From Nitrospinota bacterium (GTDB taxonomy: Bacteria > Nitrospinota > Nitrospinia > JACRGO01): a DNA stretch of 21,064 nt. Made by a program: the position numbers and the translations under genes. Positions 7,811 to 14,891 of this stretch are shown one piece after another. Numbering within the stretch: position 1 is the stretch's first letter; every line of letters begins with the position of its first letter. The stretch is from positions 1 through 21,064 of the forward strand of contig JACRGO010000089.1 of the NCBI GenBank assembly GCA_016212295.1. The letters run 5' to 3'. The notes below the pieces were generated by a model. The model did not search any database, had not been told where the DNA came from, and saw only the letters and a program-made list of their open reading frames with translations.

Positions 7811-7851
7811 AAAAAAACCCCCGCCAAGCCTGGTGTCAGCGGGGGCTTTTT
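7811..7851 (-). terminator. rho-independent terminator of the carbonic anhydrase gene
   Basis: CCCCCGC (7818-7824) pairs with GCGGGGG (7839-7845). The stem is flanked by seven As on the left and CTTTTT on the right. On the minus strand the stem is followed by a run of seven Ts, 14 bases after the carbonic anhydrase stop codon. The flanking T-run on the plus strand means it could also work in the other direction. Confidence 0.9.
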
Positions 7852-7865
7852 AATATCTCTTGCTC

Positions 7866-8642
7866 TTAGTTGCTGACGTTGACTACCCTTCCATGTAGCG
7901 GCTGGACCGGCCTTGCGCTGTTCTTATAATATTTCCTGAACTCCTCAATCTGTTTCGCCGAGATCTCGACCGGCGTTTTCAAAAGGTTCCAACTTACGCC
8001 TTCGGTGCAAGGCGTCGTCGTCAGTGATCCGTCAAAATGGTAATATGCCATTGCTTCAGGCATAATGCCTTTGGCATTTATCTTTTCATCCTTGGCGGCC
8101 TTCTCGGTCCCCTGCTCATGTGGGACATTTTCCCACACGGCGCCAATGGTTTTATTCTCTTTTCCTTCCTTATACAAGATGCCGATTACCGCCAGCTTGC
8201 CGTCCTCGGACTTGTGGACGAGATGCCCCTCCAGCGGAAATGCCTTTCCTTCAACAGTGTTTTCGCTCGGTCCATGGAAGTGGAACTGGAGCAAGTCATA
8301 TCTCTTGCCGCCGATAACGGCATAGCTTCCCTTGTCGTAGTTCGCCTGGATTGCGTGGCCGTTGTTGATGACCCTCAGAGTGGTATCGCCGTAGCGGGTC
8401 TCCATCGCCGGGAGGTCCGTCTTTACGGCCCCTGTTATGTCAATGGGCGACTGGCTGTGGCCCGCCTTGCATGCTGAAAACTCAGGCTTGAGGTCACCCC
8501 ATCGCTCCGGGCCTGTTTCCCCCTCATAGGTCCAATGTACCTCGTGTTCGTGTCCAGTGGAACCAGCTCCAGAGGTCCCCGCCGTCGTGAATTGCATGAT
8601 TATCGCCGCTGCTAATACGGTTAGTAATTTTGATGGCGTCAT
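7866..8642 (-). CDS. alpha-class carbonic anhydrase, periplasmic
   Basis: The enzyme interconverts CO2 and bicarbonate with a zinc centre. Of 258 residues, the first 25 or so are a signal peptide (MTPSKLLTVLAAAIIMQFTTAG), so it acts in the periplasm. All three zinc ligands are visible: LLQFHFHGPSEN gives His121 and His123, and EGHLVHKS gives His140. Other family marks are SQSPIDI, the two Cys of the usual disulfide (FSACKAG and TTPCTEG), and SLTTTPC...SWNLLKTPVEIS. Length is typical for bacterial alpha-CAs. A strong GGAGG site lies upstream, with a second AAGGA close to the ATG at 8642. It is monocistronic, with its own terminator at 7811-7851 and a long intergenic region upstream. Periplasmic CA can help bicarbonate uptake or pH control; which applies here is not shown. 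Confidence 0.96.
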   Translation of the reverse strand: MTPSKLLTVLAAAIIMQFTTAGTSGAGSTGHEHEVHWTYEGETGPERWGDLKPEFSACKAGHSQSPIDITGAVKTDLPAMETRYGDTTLRVINNGHAIQANYDKGSYAVIGGKRYDLLQFHFHGPSENTVEGKAFPLEGHLVHKSEDGKLAVIGILYKEGKENKTIGAVWENVPHEQGTEKAAKDEKINAKGIMPEAMAYYHFDGSLTTTPCTEGVSWNLLKTPVEISAKQIEEFRKYYKNSARPVQPLHGRVVNVSN

Positions 8643-9104
8643 ATCCTTTGTTCTCCCTCCTTGATTGTGGGTTTATTATTAAAACAAATTTTTTATTGAT
8701 TTTTGAAGTCCAAAGTTTAGCAAAACAGCGTTATGAAATCAAAATATTCCCCTGCCGGGGATAAAAGTTAAAAATAAAAATTTGTTTTTCCACCGCAGAG
8801 TTAGCTAACTTTGAACTTGACAGTATAGGGCCTATCATAAATTAAAAATCTGCAAATTAATTTTTAAAAACCCAAAATCTGATTTGGTTCTCTATGGTGT
8901 TGGAATATCGAACGCCGGATTTAGAGGTGAAGTTTTTCCCCCTATAATTCATTATTCCTTGTTCAACTTATAAAAGGTTGAGTTGAGAATCCCTTATTAT
9001 AACTAGGTAATCCACATGGATTCATTCAGCTTTTTACTTATTGGCGCAAGATTCAGGTATTTACTTGTCACTTGTTGCTTCAGTTTGGCTGCGGCCATGA
9101 CGCG
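8643..9104. other. 462-bp AT-rich intergenic region
   Basis: I find no convincing reading frame. It holds a perfect 12-bp palindrome AGTTAGCTAACT (8799-8810). A TTGACA follows at 8817-8822, with an ATAGG-G-CCTAT dyad (8825-8835) and a TAAATT (8838-8843) after it. This could be a plus-strand promoter with a repressor dyad, although the 15-bp spacer is short. No gene lies to the right on the plus strand, so an RNA transcript is possible but unproven. The carbonic anhydrase promoter must lie in its left part. Confidence 0.4.
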
Positions 9105-10700
9105 CTATGAATTCGCAATATGGAAAATCTTCAAGAGTTTTACTTCCCCCCTGCCTGTTTTTATTTCATACACCTGAGAGGATTTGAAGCGGGAAAGGGC
9201 CTCCGGCGCCTCCGCTGGCGGGTCCCACAGGAAATAATAATCGATCTTGTCCCTATTAAGTTCCTCGATCAATACCCCCCCCGCCTCGTTTTTCCTTGTC
9301 TCCCCGTAATATTTGCAATCCATGTGAAAAGCCATGAACATGCTTTCACCGTAATTCTTGTTGGAAGCGATATTGCCGCGAATCTCAAGTTCCCTCTTCA
9401 GCCTGTGTCCGTTCAGATAATGATGGTCCCCGTCCCTCCTGTATTTCACAAGCTCTATTATCGGATAGTTCATGAAACACAGCATGAAGATCCCCATGGC
9501 TGCCTTGAATTTCAGCTTGTCCGGCAGGCCGCGCCCGCTCAGCTTGCTCAGGATCTGCCCTCCCATTAAGGCGATCAGGATTTCATTCGGGTAGAGGTAT
9601 CTTCTCTCAACATATACCAGGGCATAGCCGAAAGAGTACAGGAGCAAGGCCGCCAAAGGGAAAAGGGCGTTGAGGAGCCTGTCTCTCTTGAGTGGAACAA
9701 GAAACATGAAAATATAGGCGGCCACGATTATTACATGGAGATCGGAGGTTTTGTCCAGAATGGAATAAATCTCAAGGATGTTCTTGGCAACGACGATTCC
9801 GTAATGCTTGAGGTCCTCCGGGGAGTCGAGAGGGCTCCAGGGCTCCAGGGGCAGATAAGACGGGTCCTCCCACGCGGAGGGCGCGGTCTCATTGGGTGGC
9901 TTCAGAAGTCCCATGCAGAGAATGGGATGGTCCGGCATTTTAGGCGACGCCTTGACCAGGAAATTGTATCGCCCGGCGGTCCCGATTGTGAATCCGCCGT
10001 ACTTGTTGGACAGCAGATAAATCCATCCGGATGTTATCACGAAAAAAACGATATACCCAGCGCACAGATTGCGGAGAACCGCCTTTCTCCTGTTCTTTCC
10101 GGTCTCGCGGAAGTAGTGAATGAGATTGAATAAAAGGAAGTGGAGCGCGAAAAAAGGCAAGGCGTAATTCTTGGAAAAGTACGCCAGGGCGCCGAAAAGA
10201 CCGCATAAGACCCCGTAGCGAACGGATTTCGCGTAGTCCTCGCTGGACAAAAAAACCAGGTAAAAGACCAAAAAGCATGTTATCAGCAAATCCGGGGTGA
10301 TCTGGCTGTAGGCCATGTACACAACCGACGGGACCAAGGCCAGGATAGAGGCCAGCCGCGCCTCTTCCCTCATTTCAAATTCGTATGACAGGGCGGTTAT
10401 GCCTGCCAGGGTGACTCCGCCCGCGATAAAGAGAATGATCTTCACGCCCAGCAGAGGGGGAACTCCCAAGAACAAGACCGGGACGAGCAGCCAGGAAATC
10501 ATTGGTCCCCAGTGTCCGTTGACCGCGTTCGCGAAATCCCCGTTGAGGTATTTCTGGGCAATGGAGATGTAGCTGATTCCGTCCGGGTTGATCTGATATT
10601 GATAGGAGGGCAGGAAGGCGGCCCCGAGTATCGTGTATACGGCCAGGAGAGAGAAGAAATATTTAGTAATAGTCCACCTATAAAAAGTTTTTTCTTTTAT
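9105..10700 (-). CDS. GT39/PMT-like membrane glycosyltransferase, start codon unclear
   Basis: This is a large polytopic membrane protein of the dolichyl/undecaprenyl-phosphate sugar transferase type (glycosyltransferase family 39, PMT_2-like). Such enzymes move a sugar from a lipid carrier onto protein or lipid at the outer face of the inner membrane. Many hydrophobic segments are visible (for example IILFIAGGVTLAGITAL and HVIIVAAYIFMFLVPL), followed by a soluble C-terminal part. The first ATG is at 10502, but coding clearly extends upstream. The 66 preceding codons give a first membrane helix (KYFFSLLAVYTILGAAF) and a loop with NPDGISY, whose Asp matches the catalytic loop of the family. 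This part contains no ATG, GTG or TTG in frame. The best candidate is ATA at 10700-10698, preceded by ATTCCC like the hoxY start. The frame begins directly after hoxY. It may use a rare start or be a 5'-damaged gene. Confidence 0.75.
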   Translation of the reverse strand: MKEKTFYRWTITKYFFSLLAVYTILGAAFLPSYQYQINPDGISYISIAQKYLNGDFANAVNGHWGPMISWLLVPVLFLGVPPLLGVKIILFIAGGVTLAGITALSYEFEMREEARLASILALVPSVVYMAYSQITPDLLITCFLVFYLVFLSSEDYAKSVRYGVLCGLFGALAYFSKNYALPFFALHFLLFNLIHYFRETGKNRRKAVLRNLCAGYIVFFVITSGWIYLLSNKYGGFTIGTAGRYNFLVKASPKMPDHPILCMGLLKPPNETAPSAWEDPSYLPLEPWSPLDSPEDLKHYGIVVAKNILEIYSILDKTSDLHVIIVAAYIFMFLVPLKRDRLLNALFPLAALLLYSFGYALVYVERRYLYPNEILIALMGGQILSKLSGRGLPDKLKFKAAMGIFMLCFMNYPIIELVKYRRDGDHHYLNGHRLKRELEIRGNIASNKNYGESMFMAFHMDCKYYGETRKNEAGGVLIEELNRDKIDYYFLWDPPAEAPEALSRFKSSQVYEIKTGRGEVKLLKIFHIANS

Positions 10701-10722
10701 GGGAATGGAGGCGGCTTGACTC

Positions 10723-11265
10723 TTAATCGTACTTCACTAACTCGTATGGCAATTCGGCGCCGGAGGTGACAAGGGCAAGCAGCGTTTCCCAGATCAGGTC
10801 GGCGCGGGGAGGGCAACCGGGAAGGAAGTAGTCTATCTTGACCAATTCGTGGCAGGGATAAACGCGGTCCAGGATAATGGGCAACTCATCGTCGTTGGGA
10901 ATAATTCCGCCGCCCGATTTGGAAGTGGGGACGTTTCGATACGCCTCTTCAAAGCACTCCCGGATGGGGATGTTATTCCGCAAGGCCGGCAGGCCGCCCA
11001 TGATGGCGCATTCGCCGACCGAGACAAGGACCTCGCAATTCTCGCGAAACTCCTTCAAGACATGGTAATTTTCGTCATTGCAGATCCCGCCCTCAATGAG
11101 GCCGATGTCGCACCGTTTACTGATCTTCTTGATATCAGTGATGGGGGAGCGGTTGAATTCAACAAGCTCGATCAGGTCCACCAGGCGCAGGTCTATATCC
11201 AGGATGGACATGTGGCAGCCGAAACAACCTGCCAGTGACGTTGTGGCCACGATTTTTTTTCTCAT
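10723..11265 (-). CDS. hoxY: NAD-linked [NiFe]-hydrogenase small subunit (HoxY)
   Basis: HoxY carries the proximal [4Fe-4S] cluster that takes electrons from the HoxH NiFe site. The 180 residues show the expected cysteines: AGCFGCHMS (Cys14, Cys17), GECAIMGG (Cys86) and LPGCPPRAD (Cys151). Neighbouring family residues (LDIDLRLVDL, VALVEG-like IGLIEGGICND, ALRNNIPI) also match. Length and the ending ELVKYD fit group 3d small subunits, so it appears complete. AGGAAGGAA upstream of ATG 11265 is a good ribosome site. The toxin gene stops 15 bases before this ATG, so hoxY has been separated from hoxU by about 1 kb. The large subunit hoxH, normally immediately downstream, is absent and a glycosyltransferase frame follows instead. 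Without a HoxH supplied elsewhere the protein has no catalytic partner. Confidence 0.9.
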   Translation of the reverse strand: MRKKIVATTSLAGCFGCHMSILDIDLRLVDLIELVEFNRSPITDIKKISKRCDIGLIEGGICNDENYHVLKEFRENCEVLVSVGECAIMGGLPALRNNIPIRECFEEAYRNVPTSKSGGGIIPNDDELPIILDRVYPCHELVKIDYFLPGCPPRADLIWETLLALVTSGAELPYELVKYD

Positions 11266-11280
11266 GGGAATTTCCTTCCT

Positions 11281-11592
11281 CTATGTGTTTAACCTTCTTT
11301 GCCACTCCGCTGGATTTCTGCGTTGGTGAAGCACGCCAAATACTGTTGCAATATTATCATCCTGCAAAAAATACACTGCATATGGGAAACGATGTAAAAG
11401 AGCCCTCTGTAATTCGCGATATACTTTCGGGAACAAATTTGGGTATTCTTCAATTCGCTGAAACAACAAATCCGTTTCTTCAAGAAAATTATTTCCAAGA
11501 CCTATTTGCTTTGATTCGTACCACTCAAAGGTTTCTCTAACATCATCTTCAGCTTCTGGACGAACAATCAGAGTTTTTACCATGTTTTTCAA
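11281..11592 (-). CDS. ParE/RelE-family toxin
   Basis: The roughly 100-residue protein has the plain ParE/RelE-toxin layout: LIVRPEAEDDVRETFEWYESKQIGLGNNFLEE, then IEEYPNLFPKVYRELQRALLHRFPYAVYFL, then IATVFGVLHQRRNPAEWQRR. Members either poison gyrase (ParE) or cleave mRNA at the ribosome (RelE); the VLHQRRNP ending is typical for ParE-like members. The frame starts at 11592 (MKNM), with an alternative ATG at 11583. It overlaps the antitoxin gene by about 40 bases, the usual coupled arrangement. Its stop codon almost touches the hoxY ribosome site, so hoxY may be read from the same transcript. Confidence 0.88.
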   Translation of the reverse strand: MKNMVKTLIVRPEAEDDVRETFEWYESKQIGLGNNFLEETDLLFQRIEEYPNLFPKVYRELQRALLHRFPYAVYFLQDDNIATVFGVLHQRRNPAEWQRRLNT

Positions 11593-11800
11593 TAATTCGT
11601 TTCTTTACTTCAGACCAGGGTGAGCCTGCATTAGGATTCTTATGGTATGCCTCAAGCCTTTTGTCCAGTTCTGCTTTCTGCCAATCTGGAATTTCAACGG
11701 TCTCCGGCAACTCGGCTATAGAATCCCATATATCTTCCACAAGACTTATTCTCTCTTGAATAGGCATTTTCGCGATATCAGAGACTGTAATTTGCTTCAT
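11549..11800 (-). CDS. antitoxin, addiction-module component family
   Basis: The 83-residue antitoxin starts at ATG 11800 (MKQITVSDIAKMP). I chose this over a longer frame because AGGAGA stands nine bases upstream. The core, IAKMPIQERISLVEDIWDSIAELPETVEIPDWQKAELDKRLEAY, followed by NPNAGSPWSEVKKRI, is the small putative addiction-module family that pairs with ParE/RelE toxins. That pairing is exactly what lies downstream. Such antitoxins neutralise the toxin and often repress their own promoter. The pair sits between hoxU and hoxY and is more AT-rich than the hox genes, indicating acquisition. Confidence 0.88.
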   Translation of the reverse strand: MKQITVSDIAKMPIQERISLVEDIWDSIAELPETVEIPDWQKAELDKRLEAYHKNPNAGSPWSEVKKRIIEKHGKNSDCSSRS

Positions 11801-11935
11801 GTTATTGTTCTCCTGTGAATGCTTAAGAGCTAAGTCATTGACGCATAACGCCAAAATAAATGGCGCACTTTTCAACATCCACTTGATTTTATGGTTATGT
11901 ATTTTTTATCAACGGCATTCTTTCGTATGCAAATA

Positions 11936-12142
11936 TTAAAGAAGATCAACAACTCGGTGATAAAAATTTTTTGAAGTCTTCCATATCTGCTCGCGACTAT
12001 TCCAAATATTTTTTAGTGATGGTCCTTTAATATTAAAGGATGGTAATTGACCATAGAACATAAGATGTCCTCTTAAAAATTTATCTTCAAAATCTTTATG
12101 TTTATTCCATTCCAAATATTTTAAAACTAATAATTTATGTAA
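11936..12142 (-). pseudogene. AT-rich 3' gene fragment, unknown family
   Basis: A minus-strand frame is open for 68 codons to a TAA at 11938-11936. It reads like real protein, with aromatic and charged residues well spread: YLEWNKHKDFEDKFLRGH, then MFYGQLPSFNIKGPSL, then WNSREQIWKTSKNFYHRVV. Base composition is much more AT-rich than the hox genes. There is no good start or ribosome site, and the frame is cut at its 5' side exactly where the repeat at 12139-12264 begins. I take it as the C-terminal remnant of a gene truncated by that repeat. A small intact gene starting at the in-frame TTG is less likely. I do not recognise the family. Confidence 0.4.
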
Positions 12143-12264
12143 CTATTCAGCGAATAATCCCCCTTTGTTAAGGGGGAATGGGTTGTGCCGTCCATCGTGG
12201 TATGTTCCCAGACATCGCCTGATTCCCCCTTGGAAAAGGGGGCCAGGGGGATGTAAAAAGACCG
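12139..12264. repeat. MITE-like palindromic repeat, copy 1
   Basis: It starts GTAACTATTCAGCGAA and contains CCCCCTTTGTTAAGGGGGAA and GGGTTGTGCCGTCCATCG. It continues through ACATCGCCTGATTCCC and ends GGGGGATGTAAAAAGACCG. The same series occurs at 20898-21064 in the same orientation. This copy lacks about 50 bases near its left end, including the left terminal motif TTTACATCCCCCT. It ends about 33 bases from the hoxU stop codon. Confidence 0.85.
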
Positions 12265-12296
12265 CAGGCTCCCTTATTAACCCTGGCGACTCAATG

Positions 12297-12974
12297 CTAT
12301 GGCTCCTTGTCATACTTCCTAGTCCCGATCGGGCGGTCAAATCCCTTGCCCTTGAAATTGATGCATCCGACCGGACAGATATCCGCGGCTTCCCTTGCCA
12401 ACTCCTCCGGCATGGTCCGGGCGATTTCCGGGTCGATCTCAACTGTCCCCTTCGCGCCCCGGTGATGGTAGGCAAACACCTTTTTGCCGTCCTCCGTGCG
12501 GATTTTCCGCACACACCTCTGGCAGAGTATGCAGCGGCTGTGCTCCAGCACCAAGTGCTTTGGGGAGAAATCTATATGGCGGGACGGGAAACGGTAGGGG
12601 AAGCGCGGGGCCATGATGCGGTACCGGTATGCCGCGGCCTGCAGTTCGCAGTCCCCGCTTTTTTCGCAGGCCGGACAAAAGTGGTTGCCCTCCACGAAAA
12701 GCGCCTCGATGATGGCCTTTCTCATATCTTCCAATTGTCGCGTGTAGACTTGGATGTTCATTCCCTCCTGAACCCGGTTGATGCAGGCCGCCCCGTTGTT
12801 TCCGTTGATCTTGACCGTGCAGCTCCGGCATGCCCCAACGGGATTTTCCACGTACTTGGAATAGCAGAGCGTCGGCACGTAGATGCCGTTAGCCCTTGCG
12901 GCCTCGACAATGGTCTGCCCTTCCTGGGCCTTGCATTCCTTGCCGTCAATTGTAAAAGTCACTTGTCCAGGCAC
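12297..12974 (-). CDS. hoxU: NAD-linked hydrogenase diaphorase iron-sulfur subunit (HoxU)
   Basis: HoxU wires electrons between the HoxF flavin site and HoxY. It corresponds to the N-terminal part of the complex I 75-kDa subunit (NuoG). The 225 residues show a [2Fe-2S] ferredoxin domain (Cys37, Cys49, Cys52, Cys64). A His-Cys3 [4Fe-4S] site follows (HFCPACEKSGDC: His98, Cys100, Cys103, Cys109). A CxxCxxC cluster (RCILCQRCVRKI: Cys148, Cys151, Cys154) has its fourth ligand in CPVGC. Length matches the roughly 230-residue HoxU of soluble NAD hydrogenases. The start is GTG at 12974 with AAGGA eight bases upstream. It lies 84 bases after hoxF; the gap is filled by tandem repeats. Downstream lie the palindromic repeat and the toxin-antitoxin segment rather than hoxY. 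Confidence 0.93.
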   Translation of the reverse strand: MPGQVTFTIDGKECKAQEGQTIVEAARANGIYVPTLCYSKYVENPVGACRSCTVKINGNNGAACINRVQEGMNIQVYTRQLEDMRKAIIEALFVEGNHFCPACEKSGDCELQAAAYRYRIMAPRFPYRFPSRHIDFSPKHLVLEHSRCILCQRCVRKIRTEDGKKVFAYHHRGAKGTVEIDPEIARTMPEELAREAADICPVGCINFKGKGFDRPIGTRKYDKEP

Positions 12975-12989
12975 TGATTTTTCCTTCCA

Positions 12990-13058
12990 CGAGGTTAAGC
13001 GTTCAGGGTTCAGGGTTCGGCGTTCAAGGTTCGAGGTTCGAGGTTCAATGTTTAATCT
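12990..13058. repeat. GTTCAGGGTTCGAGG-type tandem repeats between hoxF and hoxU
   Basis: Units of seven to eight bases (GTTCAGG, GTTCGGC, GTTCAAG, GTTCGAG) are repeated with variation from about 12994 and end at the hoxF stop codon. They widen a junction that is usually tight in hox operons. Confidence 0.7.
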
Positions 13059-14891
13059 TCAATGGCTCGAAGGCGTCCTGCCAGTTACTTCGCAGGATTC
13101 CTTCATCGCGGCCTTGATGTCAAAGTCGTAAATCAATGCGCCGCGCTCTTTTTTAATTCTGTCCATGTATTCATCCTTGAATTTCTCGATGCTCGTAAGA
13201 ATCGAATTCGGAGAAGACTGCCCCAGGCCGCACCGGCTGGACGCCTTAATCATATTGGCCCACTCCACCATTTGGTCAATGTGTTCAGGAAGCCCTCTTC
13301 CCTCGCGTATGGTTTTCAGGAGATCGGAAAGGATCGGATTGCCCGCCCGGCACGGAACGCAGGCGCCGCAGGATTCCTCCGCGAAAAAGTCAATAAAGTT
13401 CTGGGCAACGTCCGGCATGCTGCGCTCCTGCCCGAAAACAATCATCGATCCGCCTGTGGCCAGGTCCTCGAAACAAACCTTGCGGGCGGTCTCCCTTGCT
13501 GAAATGGTCTTGCCAGAGGGTCCGCCGATTTGCAGGGCCTTGGCGTTTCCTGCGTCAAACATCTTGAGCAGGTCCTCCACCTTCCGGCCCCATTCCACCT
13601 CGTAAACTCCGGGACGGCCGCAATCCCCTGAAACGCTCAGGATTTTCGTCCCGACCGATTTAGCGGTGCCTAGGGTATTGAACCAGGTCCCTCCGTATTT
13701 AATGATCTGCGCCACAAGGCTGAAGGTCTCGACATTGTTGACAACGGTCGGCTTCCCCCTGAAACCCACGACTACCGGGAAAGGGGGACGGTTCCTAGGC
13801 TCCCCGCGCTTGCCTTCCAGTGACTCCAGCAGGGCCGACTCCTCGCCGCACACATAAGCGCCAGCGCCAAGCCTGATGCTGATATCAAAATCAAACCCGC
13901 TCTTGCCTAATATGCTGTTGCCCAGCAAATTTTCCTTTCTTAATTCATCAAGCGTCCTTTGCAAGTGCGGCGTCAGATAACGGTATTCCGCCCTTAGATA
14001 AAGATAGCCCTGTCTTGCTCCAACAGCGTAGGCCGCCGCGGCCATTCCCTCGAAAACCCTTGCGGGCCACTCGGTCAGAAGCACGCGGTCCTTGAACGTC
14101 CCAGGCTCCCCTTCATCGGCGTTGCAGACAATATACTTTTCGTCTCCCTTGGCCGAGGCGCAAAATTGCCATTTGAGGGCTGTGGGAAATCCCGCGCCTC
14201 CCATTCCTCGCAAGTTGGAATTTTTAATTAAATCGATGATTTCCCCGGGTTTGTGCTTCAGCGCGGAACGAATGCTTTCGCCCATGTTGTACCCGACCCC
14301 TAAAAGGACCGGCCCCTTGCGCCGGATGTTAGGGGGAGCGATGAATCTGGCCAGTTTATGCGGATCGGACGATAAATCCTGTCCCACCCCCATCAATTCA
14401 AGGACGCTCTTTCCCTCCCGCATTCCCTTCACCAAGCGCTCCACGGAAAAGGGTGTCAGGCTGCCGAAGGGCATTCCATTGATAAGGGCGGAGGGCTCCT
14501 GGTCGCACATGCCTATGCAGGAGGTTTCAAACAACCCGATACGCCCGTCCTTGTCCGTTTCCCCGAAAGAGCAGCCGGCTTCCTTCTCAAAGGCATCGCG
14601 GATTTTCTGGAATCCCGCCATTCGCGAGGTGATGCTGTTGTTTAAATAAACCGTGTATTCGCCGGTGTGGGCGGTGGTAAAAAAATGGTAGAAGGTGATG
14701 GTCTCCATCACATCAACCTGCGATATCCCCATTTTTTGGGCCGCCAATGGAATGGCCGCCTTAGGAATGTGATGAAACCTGTCCTGCAGTTCCCAAAGAA
14801 TATTTATCAGTTCGGACCTGTCCGCCGGATATCCGGCCAGGATAGACGCGGTTTCCGCCTTGACTGCGTCATCACCAGCAACCTTAGCCAT
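13059..14891 (-). CDS. hoxF: NAD-linked hydrogenase diaphorase flavoprotein (HoxF, NuoE-NuoF fusion)
   Basis: HoxF binds FMN and NAD(H) and is the entry or exit point for hydride in soluble NAD-reducing hydrogenases. The 610 residues fuse a NuoE-like domain (1-160) to a NuoF-like domain (about 170-600), as in the roughly 600-residue HoxF of Ralstonia-type enzymes. NuoF marks are all present: LRGMGGAGFPTALKW (FMN), CNADEGEPGTFKDR, LGAGAYVCGEESALLESLEG (NADH), and the [4Fe-4S] ligands ESCGACVPCR (508, 511, 514) with Cys554. In the NuoE part only the second Cys pair remains (SCIGMC, 125 and 129); where the first pair should be there is LNNSITSR. The start ATGGCTAA overlaps the stop of the upstream CBS-domain gene by eight bases, implying translational coupling. 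The last residues run into tandem repeats. Confidence 0.94.
   Translation of the reverse strand: MAKVAGDDAVKAETASILAGYPADRSELINILWELQDRFHHIPKAAIPLAAQKMGISQVDVMETITFYHFFTTAHTGEYTVYLNNSITSRMAGFQKIRDAFEKEAGCSFGETDKDGRIGLFETSCIGMCDQEPSALINGMPFGSLTPFSVERLVKGMREGKSVLELMGVGQDLSSDPHKLARFIAPPNIRRKGPVLLGVGYNMGESIRSALKHKPGEIIDLIKNSNLRGMGGAGFPTALKWQFCASAKGDEKYIVCNADEGEPGTFKDRVLLTEWPARVFEGMAAAAYAVGARQGYLYLRAEYRYLTPHLQRTLDELRKENLLGNSILGKSGFDFDISIRLGAGAYVCGEESALLESLEGKRGEPRNRPPFPVVVGFRGKPTVVNNVETFSLVAQIIKYGGTWFNTLGTAKSVGTKILSVSGDCGRPGVYEVEWGRKVEDLLKMFDAGNAKALQIGGPSGKTISARETARKVCFEDLATGGSMIVFGQERSMPDVAQNFIDFFAEESCGACVPCRAGNPILSDLLKTIREGRGLPEHIDQMVEWANMIKASSRCGLGQSSPNSILTSIEKFKDEYMDRIKKERGALIYDFDIKAAMKESCEVTGRTPSSH

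Noticed and set aside
10500-10502. ATG at 10502 as the true glycosyltransferase start
   Set aside because: The preceding 66 codons encode the expected first membrane helix and catalytic-loop Asp, so this ATG is internal.
12165-12977. Long plus-strand open frame of 270 codons
   Set aside because: It is the antisense of hoxU plus the palindromic repeat; the minus-strand HoxU protein has all expected iron-sulfur motifs.
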